DNA of 64,000 bases, taken from Glossina fuscipes. Taxonomy: Eukaryota; Arthropoda; Insecta; Diptera; Glossinidae. The notes beneath the pieces are model-generated. The model made no database searches. It had not been told where the DNA came from and was given only the letters and a program-made list of their open reading frames with translations. The stretch is taken from positions 16,304-80,303 of the forward strand of contig NW_023998514.1 in the NCBI RefSeq assembly GCF_014805625.2, given 5' to 3'. Position numbers and translations under genes: made by a program. This document shows, piece after piece, positions 11,661-21,799 of this stretch; the first letter of the stretch is position 1, and every line of letters starts with the position of its first letter.

Positions 11661-12930
11661 CAAAGAATCGATCAAATACTGCTGAGCATCGCCCAACTAG
11701 GGGGTTATGATGAGTCTAGAATTCTCCAACTCGTCGAGAAGCTAAGCAAAAAATTTGCCCAATTTTCTCTCAAGTAGCGATTGGCCAAAATGACCAAAAA
11801 AAGAAAATTCAGTATCTTCGTCGTACCTTAGAAGATGCTGCTTTCGACACCACTTCGTCGTTCGAAGTCACTGATGTTAAGGGATTTGATTTGTTGAAAG
11901 GACACTTTGATAATAAACTTAATTTTCAGACACAAATTAAGGAAATTTTTGGGTTGAAGTGTAGGGAAAAGCACTGCTGCAAGCCTACATCAATTCCGTA
12001 ACAAGCTTGAGCTTTATATTCGGGCGCTACTATCTACGTAAACAAAGGAGCAAATTGCTGAGGGATTCTTGCTCTATTCAATTACTTCAAAATTTGATGA
12101 ACAATTGCGAACAAAATGGGAAAAACTTTTGTCAATCGACAAGCTTACATTGTGGTCTAATATGGAATCCTTTTTAATTACAGGTGTTGTATGCTAGTCA
12201 ATATGGAAAATTATCGAGTGGCCAAAATGCCAAACCATCCAATCAGCAAAAAGGCTTTCTAACGCATGAATGAATTGCTTTTGTGGACCCCACTACGTCA
12301 TAATGCTCTTTCACATTTTGCTTCTCCTAGGAGACAAAGTTGTGTATGTACATAGAAAGGCGATTTCATAATTCAAATATTGTACTCAAACGAGCAAGCC
12401 GTTTTACATGATGTTCCACCATCTAATGGTGAACAGTTTCTCAAATGTCATAGTTTGACTTATGTCATTAATACTTTGGGTCTTGTTCCAACTCCTACAA
12501 CAAATAAATAGTCATCTAAACAAACATCATAAATATCAAGCGTGCACTAGCGAAACTAATGGGATCTCATGGTGATTATGATCCTGACTGAAAGCCAACG
12601 GGAGGCGAATGTTAGCGGCACAGTTGCCGCAATTGAGTTTCCTCGTGTAAACACAGTGTTAATTAATGTCAAGATTTTCAACTAATTTAAGTTAGTTTAA
12701 GTTATTGATACGTAGTCTCTTTCTCGGTTATACACAATCATATTTATAACCATCAAACGTTTCGCTCGTTTGAACAAACAAAATATTGGCGTTCATTACA
12801 TGTCAATCTGCAAATTCATCTTTCACTGTCCTTTTCGATTTTGCAAACGTAATATTTAATTCGATTCATTATTAATAGCAAAAACGATTGCATCATATAC
12901 AAGCAGACAGAACAAGTTTCTATTGCAGTG
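11660..12930 (+). mobile_element. BEL/Pao LTR retroelement relic (gag and probable LTR)
   Basis: Broken frames from 11700 to 12250 match the gag of BEL/Pao elements. Examples are FDLLKGHFDNKLNFQTQI (near 11890-11945), an EQIAEGFLLYSITSKFDEQL block (near 12055-12105), and KWEKLLSIDKLTLWSNMESF (near 12117-12176). These match the family's 'SKLD..tR..We' and 'F..FL..RC' pattern. Most of pol is missing. A purine-rich CGGGAGGCGA (12599-12608) is followed by TGTTAGCGGC at 12610, which fits a polypurine tract and LTR start. The LTR end could not be fixed, and 12930 is a guess. Frameshifts and stops make it inactive. Confidence 0.6.
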
Positions 12931-13483
12931 CGATATTCTTATCGTTTAAACGTGGTGTTTACGACATGAAAATTATAATACGCCCTTATATGCAGTCTTT
13001 TGGAATATGATAATAGATAGTGACGGAAAAGGAAGTAGCTTTAAGCGCGAGATTGTAGTTTGCAGTTAAACCAAGCTATTACCAAGAATAGAACATATGG
13101 GTAACAAAGAGCGAATATCTTAAGAAACATTTCAAATGATTAGGTTTCAATTCGCAGATTTTAGTTTTGCGACACTTTATAAAAACAGTAAATTTCTTCT
13201 GAAAGAAATAAAGGTGAAATTGAAACTTCAGATGTGGAGAATACTGTAGACATATTATAAAAACTATTATTGCGCTTTTTGTTCAATCCCAGTGTAGGGC
13301 AGGGTCTCACTGCAACGTTAATAGCAAATATTCCAATGAATAATGTGCAATGAATAAAATCAAGAAAAGTATTCCTGTTCAAGGTGAGTTAATGTCTGTT
13401 TTTTAATTATAAATTCAGTAGGTTACGTGCAAAGCTCTAATAAAAATAATATAAAAATATAGTAGAAAAGAATAAAATTGAAG
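12930..13483. other. unassigned spacer
   Basis: No domain was recognised. A reading frame starting at 13351 (MNKIKKSIPVQ) runs into a good-looking splice donor, CAAG|GTGAGT at about 13382. On its own this is weak evidence for an exon. Confidence 0.3.
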
Positions 13484-13670
13484 CAGTGGATTTCCGCCTA
13501 AGTGACGGAATATATCAAGAGTCTCGACTAACAATTCAATGGTCATGGATTCAAATCTCGAGTGCGGTAGAGTTTTCAATAAAGGCAACAACCTCAGATG
13601 CTTGTGCGTTACGGCTTCAGTCTTAGAAATTATCCTCTAGCTAGATTAAAAATAATAATAGTAATATACC
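13484..13670 (+). repeat. tRNA-derived SINE, copy 1
   Basis: About 185 bases align with 36247-36432 in the same orientation. A Pol III B-box-like GGATTCAAATC lies at 13547-13557 within a tRNA-like TPsiC context. A conserved core (GAGTGCGGTAGAG, TTTTCAATAAAG, CAGATGCT) follows. The 3' end is an AAT-rich tail. These are the marks of a tRNA-derived SINE. The A box is less clear. Family not recognised. Confidence 0.65.
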
Positions 13671-14790
13671 ATTGGCCATTTAGAGTGACAGTATATTTTA
13701 GTGCACACTAGGTCACTATGAAAATGACTAAGTAATAATTTGGTTTCTGAGATGATGTGATGTTAAAAAAAGAAAAGGAAAATGCAAATGTATTTCTGAT
13801 TTCTGCTTCAAGAATCAGATATAAAAAAGAAATTTCTTATCACAAGATTAAAGTTTTCTTGTCTGCATCTTGACAGTTGAATGAACTGTTTTAATATTTA
13901 TCTTGTTCGTATATAGTACAATAAGTTTAATAAAAACAAAAAATGTTAACGTTGACATTAAATGTAAATAAATGTTTATGCTAATAAAATTGATATTACA
14001 ATACTTGCGCTAGTAAAATTAAAATAAAAATGTTTATTTTATAATGAATGCTTATACTAATAAAATACAATAATGTATGAAAGTAAACAACGAATTAGAG
14101 TGGAGCGATAATGTTACATGAAAATTATGCTGATGAGCTATTTTAGAATTTGGAATTAATAATGTTCCCAATATAGGCACATACACCGCAATGCAAATAA
14201 GAAAATAATAACGTCGGTAGACTTCAATACTTATGGACGGGATGTTGCTTCGAATTGTGGGCAATGAATGTAAACAAACAATCTGAGATCAATAATTGAA
14301 GTGACCACCACAAAAGCCAGTACGCATATTGTCTAATATCTGTCCAATATTAGTACTTCGAAAATTTGTGCATATACGTACGAAACAGTTCATAGTTACC
14401 AGGATTCAATTTATGTAACACAGACCTAAGAGTAACAATTCTTATTCCCTACATCACTTAAACTGTAGGTATGTCTAATTACTTCAGATCTATATACTCC
14501 CATAAAAAAAGAAAGAGAAAAAAGTGAAGTAAATTGGGAAGGGGGTTTTTGCTTCCATGTTTTCAAATCAATTTATTTACTGCTCTTCATTTTTAATGGT
14601 TGAAAACAAATTGTATATACAATTTTATATAGCTTTACTATTTTTCCTATAAAAATTATTTAGTAAAATAAAAGTAATACCGTACTACTAAATAAGTTAT
14701 TGCTTCGATAAACACAAGAATGTATATAAAGGTGAGTCGAATTTTAGTGGGCTAAGATTTACAAACTTTAGTGGTTTATGATTACGCCAG
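13671..14790. other. unassigned AT-rich stretch
   Basis: AT-rich sequence with many AATAAA-like words between 13900 and 14070 and no gene or element that I can support. Confidence 0.4.
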
Positions 14791-14792
14791 TT

Positions 14793-14999
14793 GAATTTCA
14801 AATTTCTATAGTAAGAAAAAAACTTACACCAGTTTCTTTAATAGAAAAAGACAAGGAATTTCAAATTTCTATAATATGAAAAAAATTCACACTAGTTTTT
14901 TAATAGAAAAACACAAGGAATTTCAAATTTTTATTGTATGAAAAAAATTTACACCAGTTTCTTTAATAAAAAAACACAAGGAATTTCAAATTTCAGCCA
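14793..14999 (+). repeat. 63-bp tandem repeat, about 3.3 units
   Basis: The word GAATTTCAAATTT starts at 14793, 14856, 14918 and 14981, giving spacings of 63, 62 and 63 bases. Between them each unit carries an AAAAAA..TTACACCAGTTTCTTTAATA-like segment with a few differences. The last unit runs straight into a sequence whose translation (ISNFSQNSYNPTRIGNN) resembles the Asn/Ser-rich end of an errantivirus gag, so the array may lie inside that LTR element. Confidence 0.85.
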
Positions 15000-16700
15000 A
15001 AATTCTTACAATCCCACTAGAATTGGAAATAACTCCAGAAACCACAACGCTAAGAATTACAATTCATCTCAGCTAAGTAATAATCTACGAGCGTTTCTGA
15101 AGATGACATACAGCAGCTACCAGCCAAGGGTCTGATAAGTATTGTAAAACGGTTTGAAAGTTTTGTAAAATGGTAAAATCCGTGGTAAGCCCCGGATTGC
15201 GTAACCCGCAATGGAAAATCAAATCGCAGCCTTTAATTCCCAAAACTCTCCAAAATGATATTAAAGCGGCAATCATTTATAGAGTATTATTATTTTTCGA
15301 ATTTTATAGATTGCAAATTTCTCACTATTGTGATGGCTCAACGTACGCGGAAACATCTATGATAAACGCACACTTAGCGACGAGGGTCCTACCAAATCTG
15401 ATATAACAGGAAAAAGAAACATATACATTTGCAAAAAGTAAAAAAGCCTGAGACAACATGTAAAGAGGCATCTTTGCATTTAAATACAAAAAGTAAGAAA
15501 AATAATAAAAACCACAAACAAAAAAAACTTCCCTGGAAATGTGTTTAGCATCAGCAACGTTTATGCTGAACGAGCAGATGCAACTATGGTTAACATTCGG
15601 AAAGCCCTCGCGTTGAACGAAGATTCCGCAAAGGTCAAACCAATTACTGACACACACATCCCGTATGCACTCTGAAGAGGGATCAGCTATTCTGAAAGTG
15701 ATAAAATATTATCACAATTTATTCCTTCCTTCTTTTCCTACATTTTATTCCTTCATTCTTTCTCTAAGGATAAGTTGACTTGAACAGATGAAAGAATATC
15801 CCAGAATGGAATAATCCGGCGTTGCAAGTCACCATACCTCACTCCTACCTGAATCGCCCTGAAAACTTAAGACGCAAATGGGAAGAAAAAGTGGAGACCG
15901 GGAAGAAAAGTGGAGTGAGTAATTGATCACAGAATATTGAACCAGGTGACTCTTGATGACAGATAGCAAATTCGTAATATCAATGAAAGCCCCGATAAAT
16001 TGAGAAAATGTCATTTCAGCAGTATTATTGACTTGGCAAAAGGGTTCCATCAAATCGAAATTGATGAAAATAATATACACAAAACTGATTTTACGGTAGA
16101 ACGAGGTGTTACAAAGTTGTGAGGATGCTCTTACAGTTCAAAATTTCACCCTCGAAGTTCCAAGGTCTTGAAAGATTATATAAATAAAATATGTCTCGTC
16201 TACCTAGACAAACATACCATATTTTCTACTTCGCTACGTCAAATGTAGACTTTAAACGGCTACTCAATACGACGAATGAACGTATCAGGCTCTTTAGACC
16301 CGACGAAAGAAATAAGGACAATGCCATTGAGGAAAAGATAATCAGAATAACACGAGTTTACAATAACATAATACGTAGCACCACAGGGCGCAGACCCATA
16401 ATTTCTATAAATGGAAAAATCTATGATAACGAATAGAAAAGCATATATGAACTTAGTGTATCAAAGAAAGAAAGACATACGGAAAATTTAAACAAAAAAA
16501 GAGAAGATATCGAATTCGAAGAAGGCAGAAACTATATAAAAGAAATCAGGGGAAGAAAGAACCATAAAAAATTCAGCAAAATGAATGCGAGGGAATTAGA
16601 AGGCATACCGATAATCTACGAACTAGCCATAAATTTCACTAAACGCATGGTAAGCCAACAAAGGAATATCAGAAGGAAAAGAACGCCACAATAATATAGC
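14930..16700 (+). pseudogene. Gypsy/errantivirus gag-pol remnant, internally deleted
   Basis: Asn/Ser-rich residues at 14985-15110 could be the gag end. From about 15890 a reverse transcriptase of the 17.6/297 type appears: VIDHRILNQVTLDDR (about 15915), then LAKGFHQIEIDENNIHKT (about 16034-16087) and FTVERG. The frame breaks near 16120. A short piece ending in DYINKICLVYL (about 16165) stands where the YLDD catalytic box should follow, but the DD part is damaged. From 16260 to 16690 the sequence resembles the integrase C-terminal region (TTGRRPI, ENLNKKREDIEFE). RNase H and most of integrase are missing between these parts, so there is a large deletion. Stops confirm it is dead. Tigger follows at 16926. 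Confidence 0.7.
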
Positions 16701-16925
16701 AAACAACTAAAATATTATTAACATTCCCTTAGACGATAATGCAGATTTTATTTATAACAATTTTCGGGCTCATGAAGAAGATAGTGTTGGAGATACAAGC
16801 CTTAATGAGTAGTAACGGATATTGTGATGTGACCACATACAATTGAATATGTGCATTCGCTTGAAGAGTGCCATAAAATAAAAGTGTAAATGAAAAATTA
16901 AAACAACAAAAAAAAGAACAAAATA

Positions 16926-18050
16926 CAGTAAAAGCCCCTTATTCGCCGGGTATGCGTTCCATGAAAATGCCACGTATACAGAAACCGTGAATACGGAATG
17001 GTAATTTATATGGGATTATATGGGATATATTCCAAGGGGGCAAAATAAAAAAAGAAACCATGAATACGGAATGGTAATTTATATGGGATTATAGGGGATA
17101 CGTTCCTAGGTGACAAAAAAAAAAAATCAATTTAATTGAAGTTTTTGAACATTTTGATTAATTATCTTAAGACTTGGGCAATGATTTGAAGAGTTTTGTA
17201 AGTAAGAGGCAATTTGCCTCTTAAAAATAAGACTTCGTTCCAAAATTCGTAAAGAAATCGCCAAGCTCATTTGCCATTCTTAAATCTTCACTAAGATTTT
17301 TCAAATTAAATGTCACGTTTCCAGTGCTTGGTGAAGCCTCTTTTTCAATGGGTGGTGAATTGAACATTTCCTCCAAGTCGGTTTCGAACAAATCTTCATC
17401 TTGCGATTCGAGCAACTCCTGAATGTCACTTGATTCTATATGTCCAAACTCATTTCGTCCTATTCCATTCGCGATTTCGGCTATGTTTGCAGTCAAAGTT
17501 TGAACTTGCACAGATACTTCGTCATTTTCCGCAATCAGACTAGGCCACAGTTTTTTCCAGCATGACTTCAATGTGTGTGGCTTCAGTTCTTTAAATGATT
17601 CTTTTATGTTTACGATGCATTTTGCTATGTCAAATTTCTTCATGCATTCCATAACATTCATATCAGGATTACGTTCCATATTATCCAAGATGATCTTGAA
17701 GGTTCGTCTAATGTAATAGAGCTTAAAGGCCTGGATTATTCCTTGGCCCATAGGTTGAAGCAAAGCCGTCGTGTTGGGAGGTAAAATTGTCACTTTTATA
17801 TTTGGATGCATAGTTCAAGTTCGCGAGGATGACCTGGCGCATTGTCCAAAACTAGAAATGCTTTAAAGTCTAAATTACAGTTTTTTTAAATAAATTTCAA
17901 CTTCAGAAACAAAACAATTCCGAAACCAGTCACAAAAGATCCGCAAATAAAGAAATTTATAGCTTCGAATATGGGAATTGGGTCGCATTATTTTAATCCA
18001 TGAATAGTGAAACCGTGAATAAAGGAAGCGCGAATAAGGAGTTGTTACTG
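16926..18050 (-). mobile_element. Tigger/pogo element, shortened
   Basis: The ends form terminal inverted repeats. The left is CAGTAAAAGCCCCTTATTCG from 16926. The right, read in reverse complement from 18050, is CAGTAACAACTCCTTATTCG. Both are flanked by TA (16924-16925 and 18051-18052), the target duplication of the Tc1/mariner/pogo superfamily. A subterminal unit of about 53 bases beginning GAAACCGTGAATACGGAATG is tandemly repeated at 16981-17033 and 17054-17106, and an ACCGTGAATA word recurs near the right end. At 1.1 kb it is about half the length of intact Tiggers and has lost the N-terminal DNA-binding part of the transposase. Confidence 0.88.
17221..17860 (-). pseudogene. Tigger transposase C-terminal fragment
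   Basis: Tigger/jerky transposases cut and paste through a DDD triad. On the minus strand FLVLDNAPGHP (about 17825-17857) carries the second Asp. After a frameshift near 17812 an open frame of 196 codons (17811-17221) begins with VTILPPNTTALLQPM and a YYIRRTF motif, followed by the family's acidic tail. The third catalytic Asp, expected in PMDQG, is Gly here (PMGQG, codon at 17746-17748, GGC instead of GAC). The CENP-B-type DNA-binding domains and the first Asp are absent. The long open frame suggests fairly recent decay or chance survival. It cannot be a working transposase. Confidence 0.88.
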
Positions 18051-18060
18051 TATGACACAC
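18048..18060 (+). repeat. 13-bp target-site duplication, left
   Basis: CTGTATGACACAC is repeated exactly at 19114-19126. The two copies bracket a 1053-bp insertion. The first three bases of the left copy are the end of the Tigger inverted repeat, so the insertion entered at the Tigger boundary after Tigger was already there. Confidence 0.9.
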
Positions 18061-19113
18061 TGGGGAGATGAACTATGCTTTGATGGGAAGCATAGATGTG
18101 CCGAAACTCTCACCTCCCAGCGGTGATCCCCGGGCAACGGCTTCGGCCGGCTAAGAAGAGTTTAAGGTTTTGGGCTGCTAACTCGGCGACGAGTTTCTGA
18201 GAGATGGTGGAGGGGTTGGCTGGAAGAAGAGCTCTTACTCAATAGCTAGTTACTACCGAGGAAATATATTGAATGGTGCTTAAGTACAATGAAGGTAGTA
18301 ATCTAGCGAGTGCATGGTAGAGTGCATTAGATTAGTCTACCATGTTCAGTGCAATACCCGAGACCTATATATCTTGAAGAAAAGTAGTTCACTGGTGCTG
18401 GCAACCAGGAAAGTATGGAGAATCCGAAGCAAGTACGGTTGTTTTTAACAACCGCCGAAAGAATGCCATAAGGCTTTGCAAAACAAACTGGGAGCCACGG
18501 GGGTCAGGAAGCTCGCCTCACAAAGCCGCGTATGCCTGCGGGTATATGATGGACTTTGTCCTTAAGTCGTAATAAATAAATTAATTATACTATTAATGCA
18601 AAAAGGAATTGACGGACGGCCTTCCCTTTGGCCGATTGATAGAAAATGTCTGGTAAATTAATTAATACATGCAAAAATGGAAAAGGGATATGACGAATAA
18701 GTTTTCCCCTTTTACCTATTTTTACTTTTGAACACATGTCACGGATGCCTGCGGGTAATGGTGGTAATTGATCAACAGCACAGTGGATGCCGTATGGCGG
18801 AAGCAGTCAGTTGATCAATTTGTGAGTCCTGACTGCTTGGGTGCGGCCCTTCGGGGAGTACTCGTGGTGGTTGTGGTTGGCGAGTTCCTAGCTAAAATGG
18901 AACAATTGAGTGCAGCTAGGCCTCGCCATTCACCAGAGTGGGGTTTATTGTTCCATACACAATAAACTGTTCTCGACTCTGGTGCTGTTTAGGCCCCTAC
19001 TCTGTGGGGATTGTCTAACTCGCCAGGGGGCTTAGTACGCTTAAAAGTGGCTTGGGCCACCGTGGGGTTAAGCCTTTCAGGCAGGAACCCACGTTAAACC
19101 CTTGCCACAAATT
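18061..19113 (+). mobile_element. 1.05-kb non-LTR-like insertion, family unclear
   Basis: This segment is markedly richer in G and C than its flanks and is bounded by an exact 13-bp direct repeat, so it inserted as a unit. It has no terminal inverted repeats, no LTRs and no poly(A), and ends ...CTTGCCACAAATT. Internally CCTGCGGGTA(A/T)TG occurs twice (near 18535 and 18748), and AATGCAAAAA-like blocks repeat near 18595 and 18671. The only frame of note, 18768-18965, contains VVVVVGEFLAKMEQLSAARP, which could be the end of an R1/Waldo-type ORF2. The target includes ACAC, as Waldo-like elements prefer. My best reading is an internally deleted R1-clade element, with low certainty on family. Confidence 0.6.
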
Positions 19114-19126
19114 CTGTATGACACAC
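19114..19126 (+). repeat. 13-bp target-site duplication, right
   Basis: Exact partner of 18048-18060. Downstream sequence resumes the host LTR-element remnant. Confidence 0.9.
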
Positions 19127-20020
19127 TTTAATTCTTTAAGAACCGTTAGAATATACACTATTACGGTGACCACAGTTTAAGCAATTTTGTTTATTCATAG
19201 ATATAATTAAATAAGAATTAGTATACTACAAATATGATGATGTCAAAAAAGAAAAATGCATTCTATACCACATAATCATTTTCACATGTTTTAATCGTTT
19301 AATTAATACCTTTCGGCAAAATAGAGAAGTTGTTAGATTTAGCGTACTGAAGCCGAACAGTTCGGATACATGAGAAATGATGCACAAGTCTCTATAAGAG
19401 GAAACTTTGTAACTACATTCATCTTTACTCTGCTACCACCTACATAATTACATTATAATATATACCAATCAAAATCGGAGAACTAAAAATGTTCGAACAT
19501 TACCACCAAATTCCCCACATCACAACCGAGAACAAACCTCTCTGGATGCGATACATAAAAACTTTGCTTTAATAAAAGAAAATAAGTAATCTCAATCCAC
19601 ATTTTACGTTGACTTGTCAATATATTATGTATATCCGTCGGATATGTATTGATAGTAACGACGAAATCCAAATACATAATGCATCCGACTCTCTATAGAG
19701 AAACGAACAACAAGCAATGGAGAAAATAACATAACTGAATACATAAATCAAAGAAAATGTTAATTAGCAACTACATAAACAAGCTTAAATGTTCTCTAGG
19801 AAACCAAATAGACGCTATTACATTCACGCCCCATATTTTAACACAAACAAAGCTCGACGTAATTGCAAACTTCGATAGTTACACAAACATTAACGTTTCA
19901 GTTATTCTCCAAGACAATAAGATTGTGTTAGTTACATTAACTCCTCAATACTCCACAAGCGTCGTATTAAAAATCTTTTTCAAACAAATCCTGAAACCTT
20001 AGAATGAACGAAGGAGGAGG
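19127..20020 (+). pseudogene. 3' part of the LTR element (env-position ORF remnants) and polypurine tract
   Basis: After the nested insertions the sequence has short frames ending with an 81-codon frame, 19757-20002 (begins MLISNYINKLKCSLGN). Its TAG is 7 bases before the purine run AAGGAGGAGG at 20011-20020. A last ORF stopping just before a polypurine tract is the layout of errantiviruses, whose third ORF is env. I do not recognise a specific env motif in the residues, so the assignment rests on position and is tentative. Frames are broken upstream of 19757. Confidence 0.4.
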
Positions 20021-20480
20021 TATGATCTCTATAAATAAAATCGCCACCACGCGGTCATGTAATTTTTACTAATTTTTCTGAAGTTTATATTGTTAATTTT
20101 CATTTGAAATGGAATAAAAAGATAAACATTGAAACGACAATTAAGAGTTTATTAGAAATTCACATTGTAATACTATTTAAATTTAATTTTAAAATTTGGC
20201 AGAGTGAACGGTAAGCAGATTGTAGCAAGTAAACAATAAGTGATCTTTAGAGAAAATAAGTAAAAATGGTAGACAAATTTTAAAAATGTAAATTCTAACC
20301 CAAATGCAAAATTTGAAAGTAGCCAAAAAGTCAATCAATACATTCGAAGAATGTAATAAAATCACAATGTGATTTAATGTTTAAGAATTTTATTTAACAA
20401 TAAGTAACAAAATTAAATTCTATTCGGACTGAATTTTTAATTCCGATCACCGTTCATCCCAAAAAAAGGCAAAAGAAGTA
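20021..20480 (+). mobile_element. possible 3' LTR of the Gypsy/errantivirus remnant
   Basis: The region directly follows the polypurine tract. It contains a promoter-like CTCTATAAATAAAA word (20027-20040). The words GAGTGAACGG (20204) and CCGTTCATC (20450) form a short inverted pair. No second LTR copy was found on the 5' side, so neither end is proven. Confidence 0.3.
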
Positions 20481-20584
20481 AAAGAACAAAATTCTCATAC
20501 TCTATAATATGGAGTGGGAGCAGTTGATTTCTTCTATTTTCACAATAAAAGTTTTTGTCGCACACGCGTGTGCGCATTGTAAGC

Positions 20585-20765
20585 GTGTCCTTTGAAAAGT
20601 TTAGGTCAAATCCAATTTTGTTCGCAAATTTGTAGGCAATATCTTTATTTTCGCTAATAGGAGAATGTCCAACATAAATGCTACTAAGTTGCGCAAACAG
20701 ACAGATGGACAGACGAGCAGGCGCATACGTTTAAGTGCATTCAAGATTTGAAACTGGCCAAGAGT
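20585..20765 (+). repeat. dispersed repeat C, copy 1
   Basis: The segment aligns with the reverse complement of 32480-32628. Shared words include GTCCTTTGA, GCGAATTTGTAGACGATAT/GCAAATTTGTAGGCAATAT, CAGACGAGCA and TTGAAAC(T/A)GG. Similarity fades on both sides. Family not recognised. Confidence 0.6.
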
Positions 20766-20829
20766 GTGTTTACTTTATGGAGTTTTTATAGTTTGCCTCT
20801 GCGCGTTATAAAGTTATTGAAAAAAAGAA

Positions 20830-21790
20830 TGAAATTTTGATACACTATAACATTAGGCAGACTTGGTCAACTTTTATTAATAGACTAATTTCCCCAGTAA
20901 AGCCTCATTCTTCAATTCTTCGCGCTTGGTCATTTAACCTTAACATAAAATTATCTAAGTATTCCATTGATCTTGTCGATTTAATGCAATGTCTTCGGAT
21001 AAGTCTTGGCAGCAGACTCAACATTAGCCGCCAATAATAATGAGAGACATTATCAAAAGCTAAAGTTCGCCTTGCGGCCCGAAAAATTTGCAATCAAAAT
21101 CTATATCTGCCTCCGTAGATTAAACTTACCGCTGTGCGTCCGCTCCTCATGACGCATGTCAACTATTTTATTGAAATTTTTTCTGAGTGCCAAGATATAA
21201 CTCACAAAGACTTGAAAGTGTTATTAATTATTTTGTTCATAACGTCAAACATAGGGATCACGTTTCCTCTTATCTTCATGCATTCTCAAAATTTTCCTTT
21301 CCCGATTATCTAAAATTCAGGTTGCTTATCTACCTCTACCAAATCATTCAACCTTGATGAAACCCTTCCATATTAATAACACGTATTTCTAACGTATCAT
21401 CCGAACGATCTTTTAATCTTTTTTTTTCACTACATATTGGAATGGTTTATCACTAAATCATTCGATGATTGCTTGAAAACGTTTAGAAAAAATTTGACCG
21501 CACTGCTAAACTCATAATGTGTATTTTGTTGCTGGTAGGAATTGGAGTTTCTAGAGCAAGATGATTACATTTGCAACCTCCTAGCTAACTTGTGTACTAA
21601 TTTTTATTGTAGTTGTAGTATCTATTTAATTAGGTAATAGGCTTATGGCTTTAGCCACTTACATCAATATTAAGAGATATATAATAATTCTTTAGTCTAA
21701 ATGTGTAGTTTATACTTTGCTTAATTCGATGGTTTTTTAAGCCTAATAAAGCTGCTGCAATTACGTGGTGGATTAATAGTAATAAACGGA
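20830..21790 (+). pseudogene. LINE reverse-transcriptase C-terminal relic
   Basis: Frames shift repeatedly, but the order matches the region after the RT catalytic loop of a LINE: an Asn/Ser-rich 'thumb' start near 20850-21035 (ending CLRISLGSR), a LRRLNLPLCVRPLLMTHVNY block (about 21110-21170), and the conserved FSFPDYLKFRLLIYLYQII (about 21287-21345). It ends near 21790 with an AATAAAG word and no long poly(A). The catalytic motifs are not included. This type of C-terminus occurs in Jockey-superfamily elements and differs from the PHD-ORF1 LINEs elsewhere in the window. Confidence 0.65.
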
Positions 21791-21799
21791 AAGAGTATT

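Noticed and set aside
13351..13385. Possible coding exon end with donor GTGAGT
   Set aside because: Only about ten codons and no acceptor or partner exon found.
20204..20220. tRNA primer-binding site after an LTR
   Set aside because: TGGCAGAGTGAACGG only loosely resembles known sites and would lie after a 3' LTR, where none is expected.
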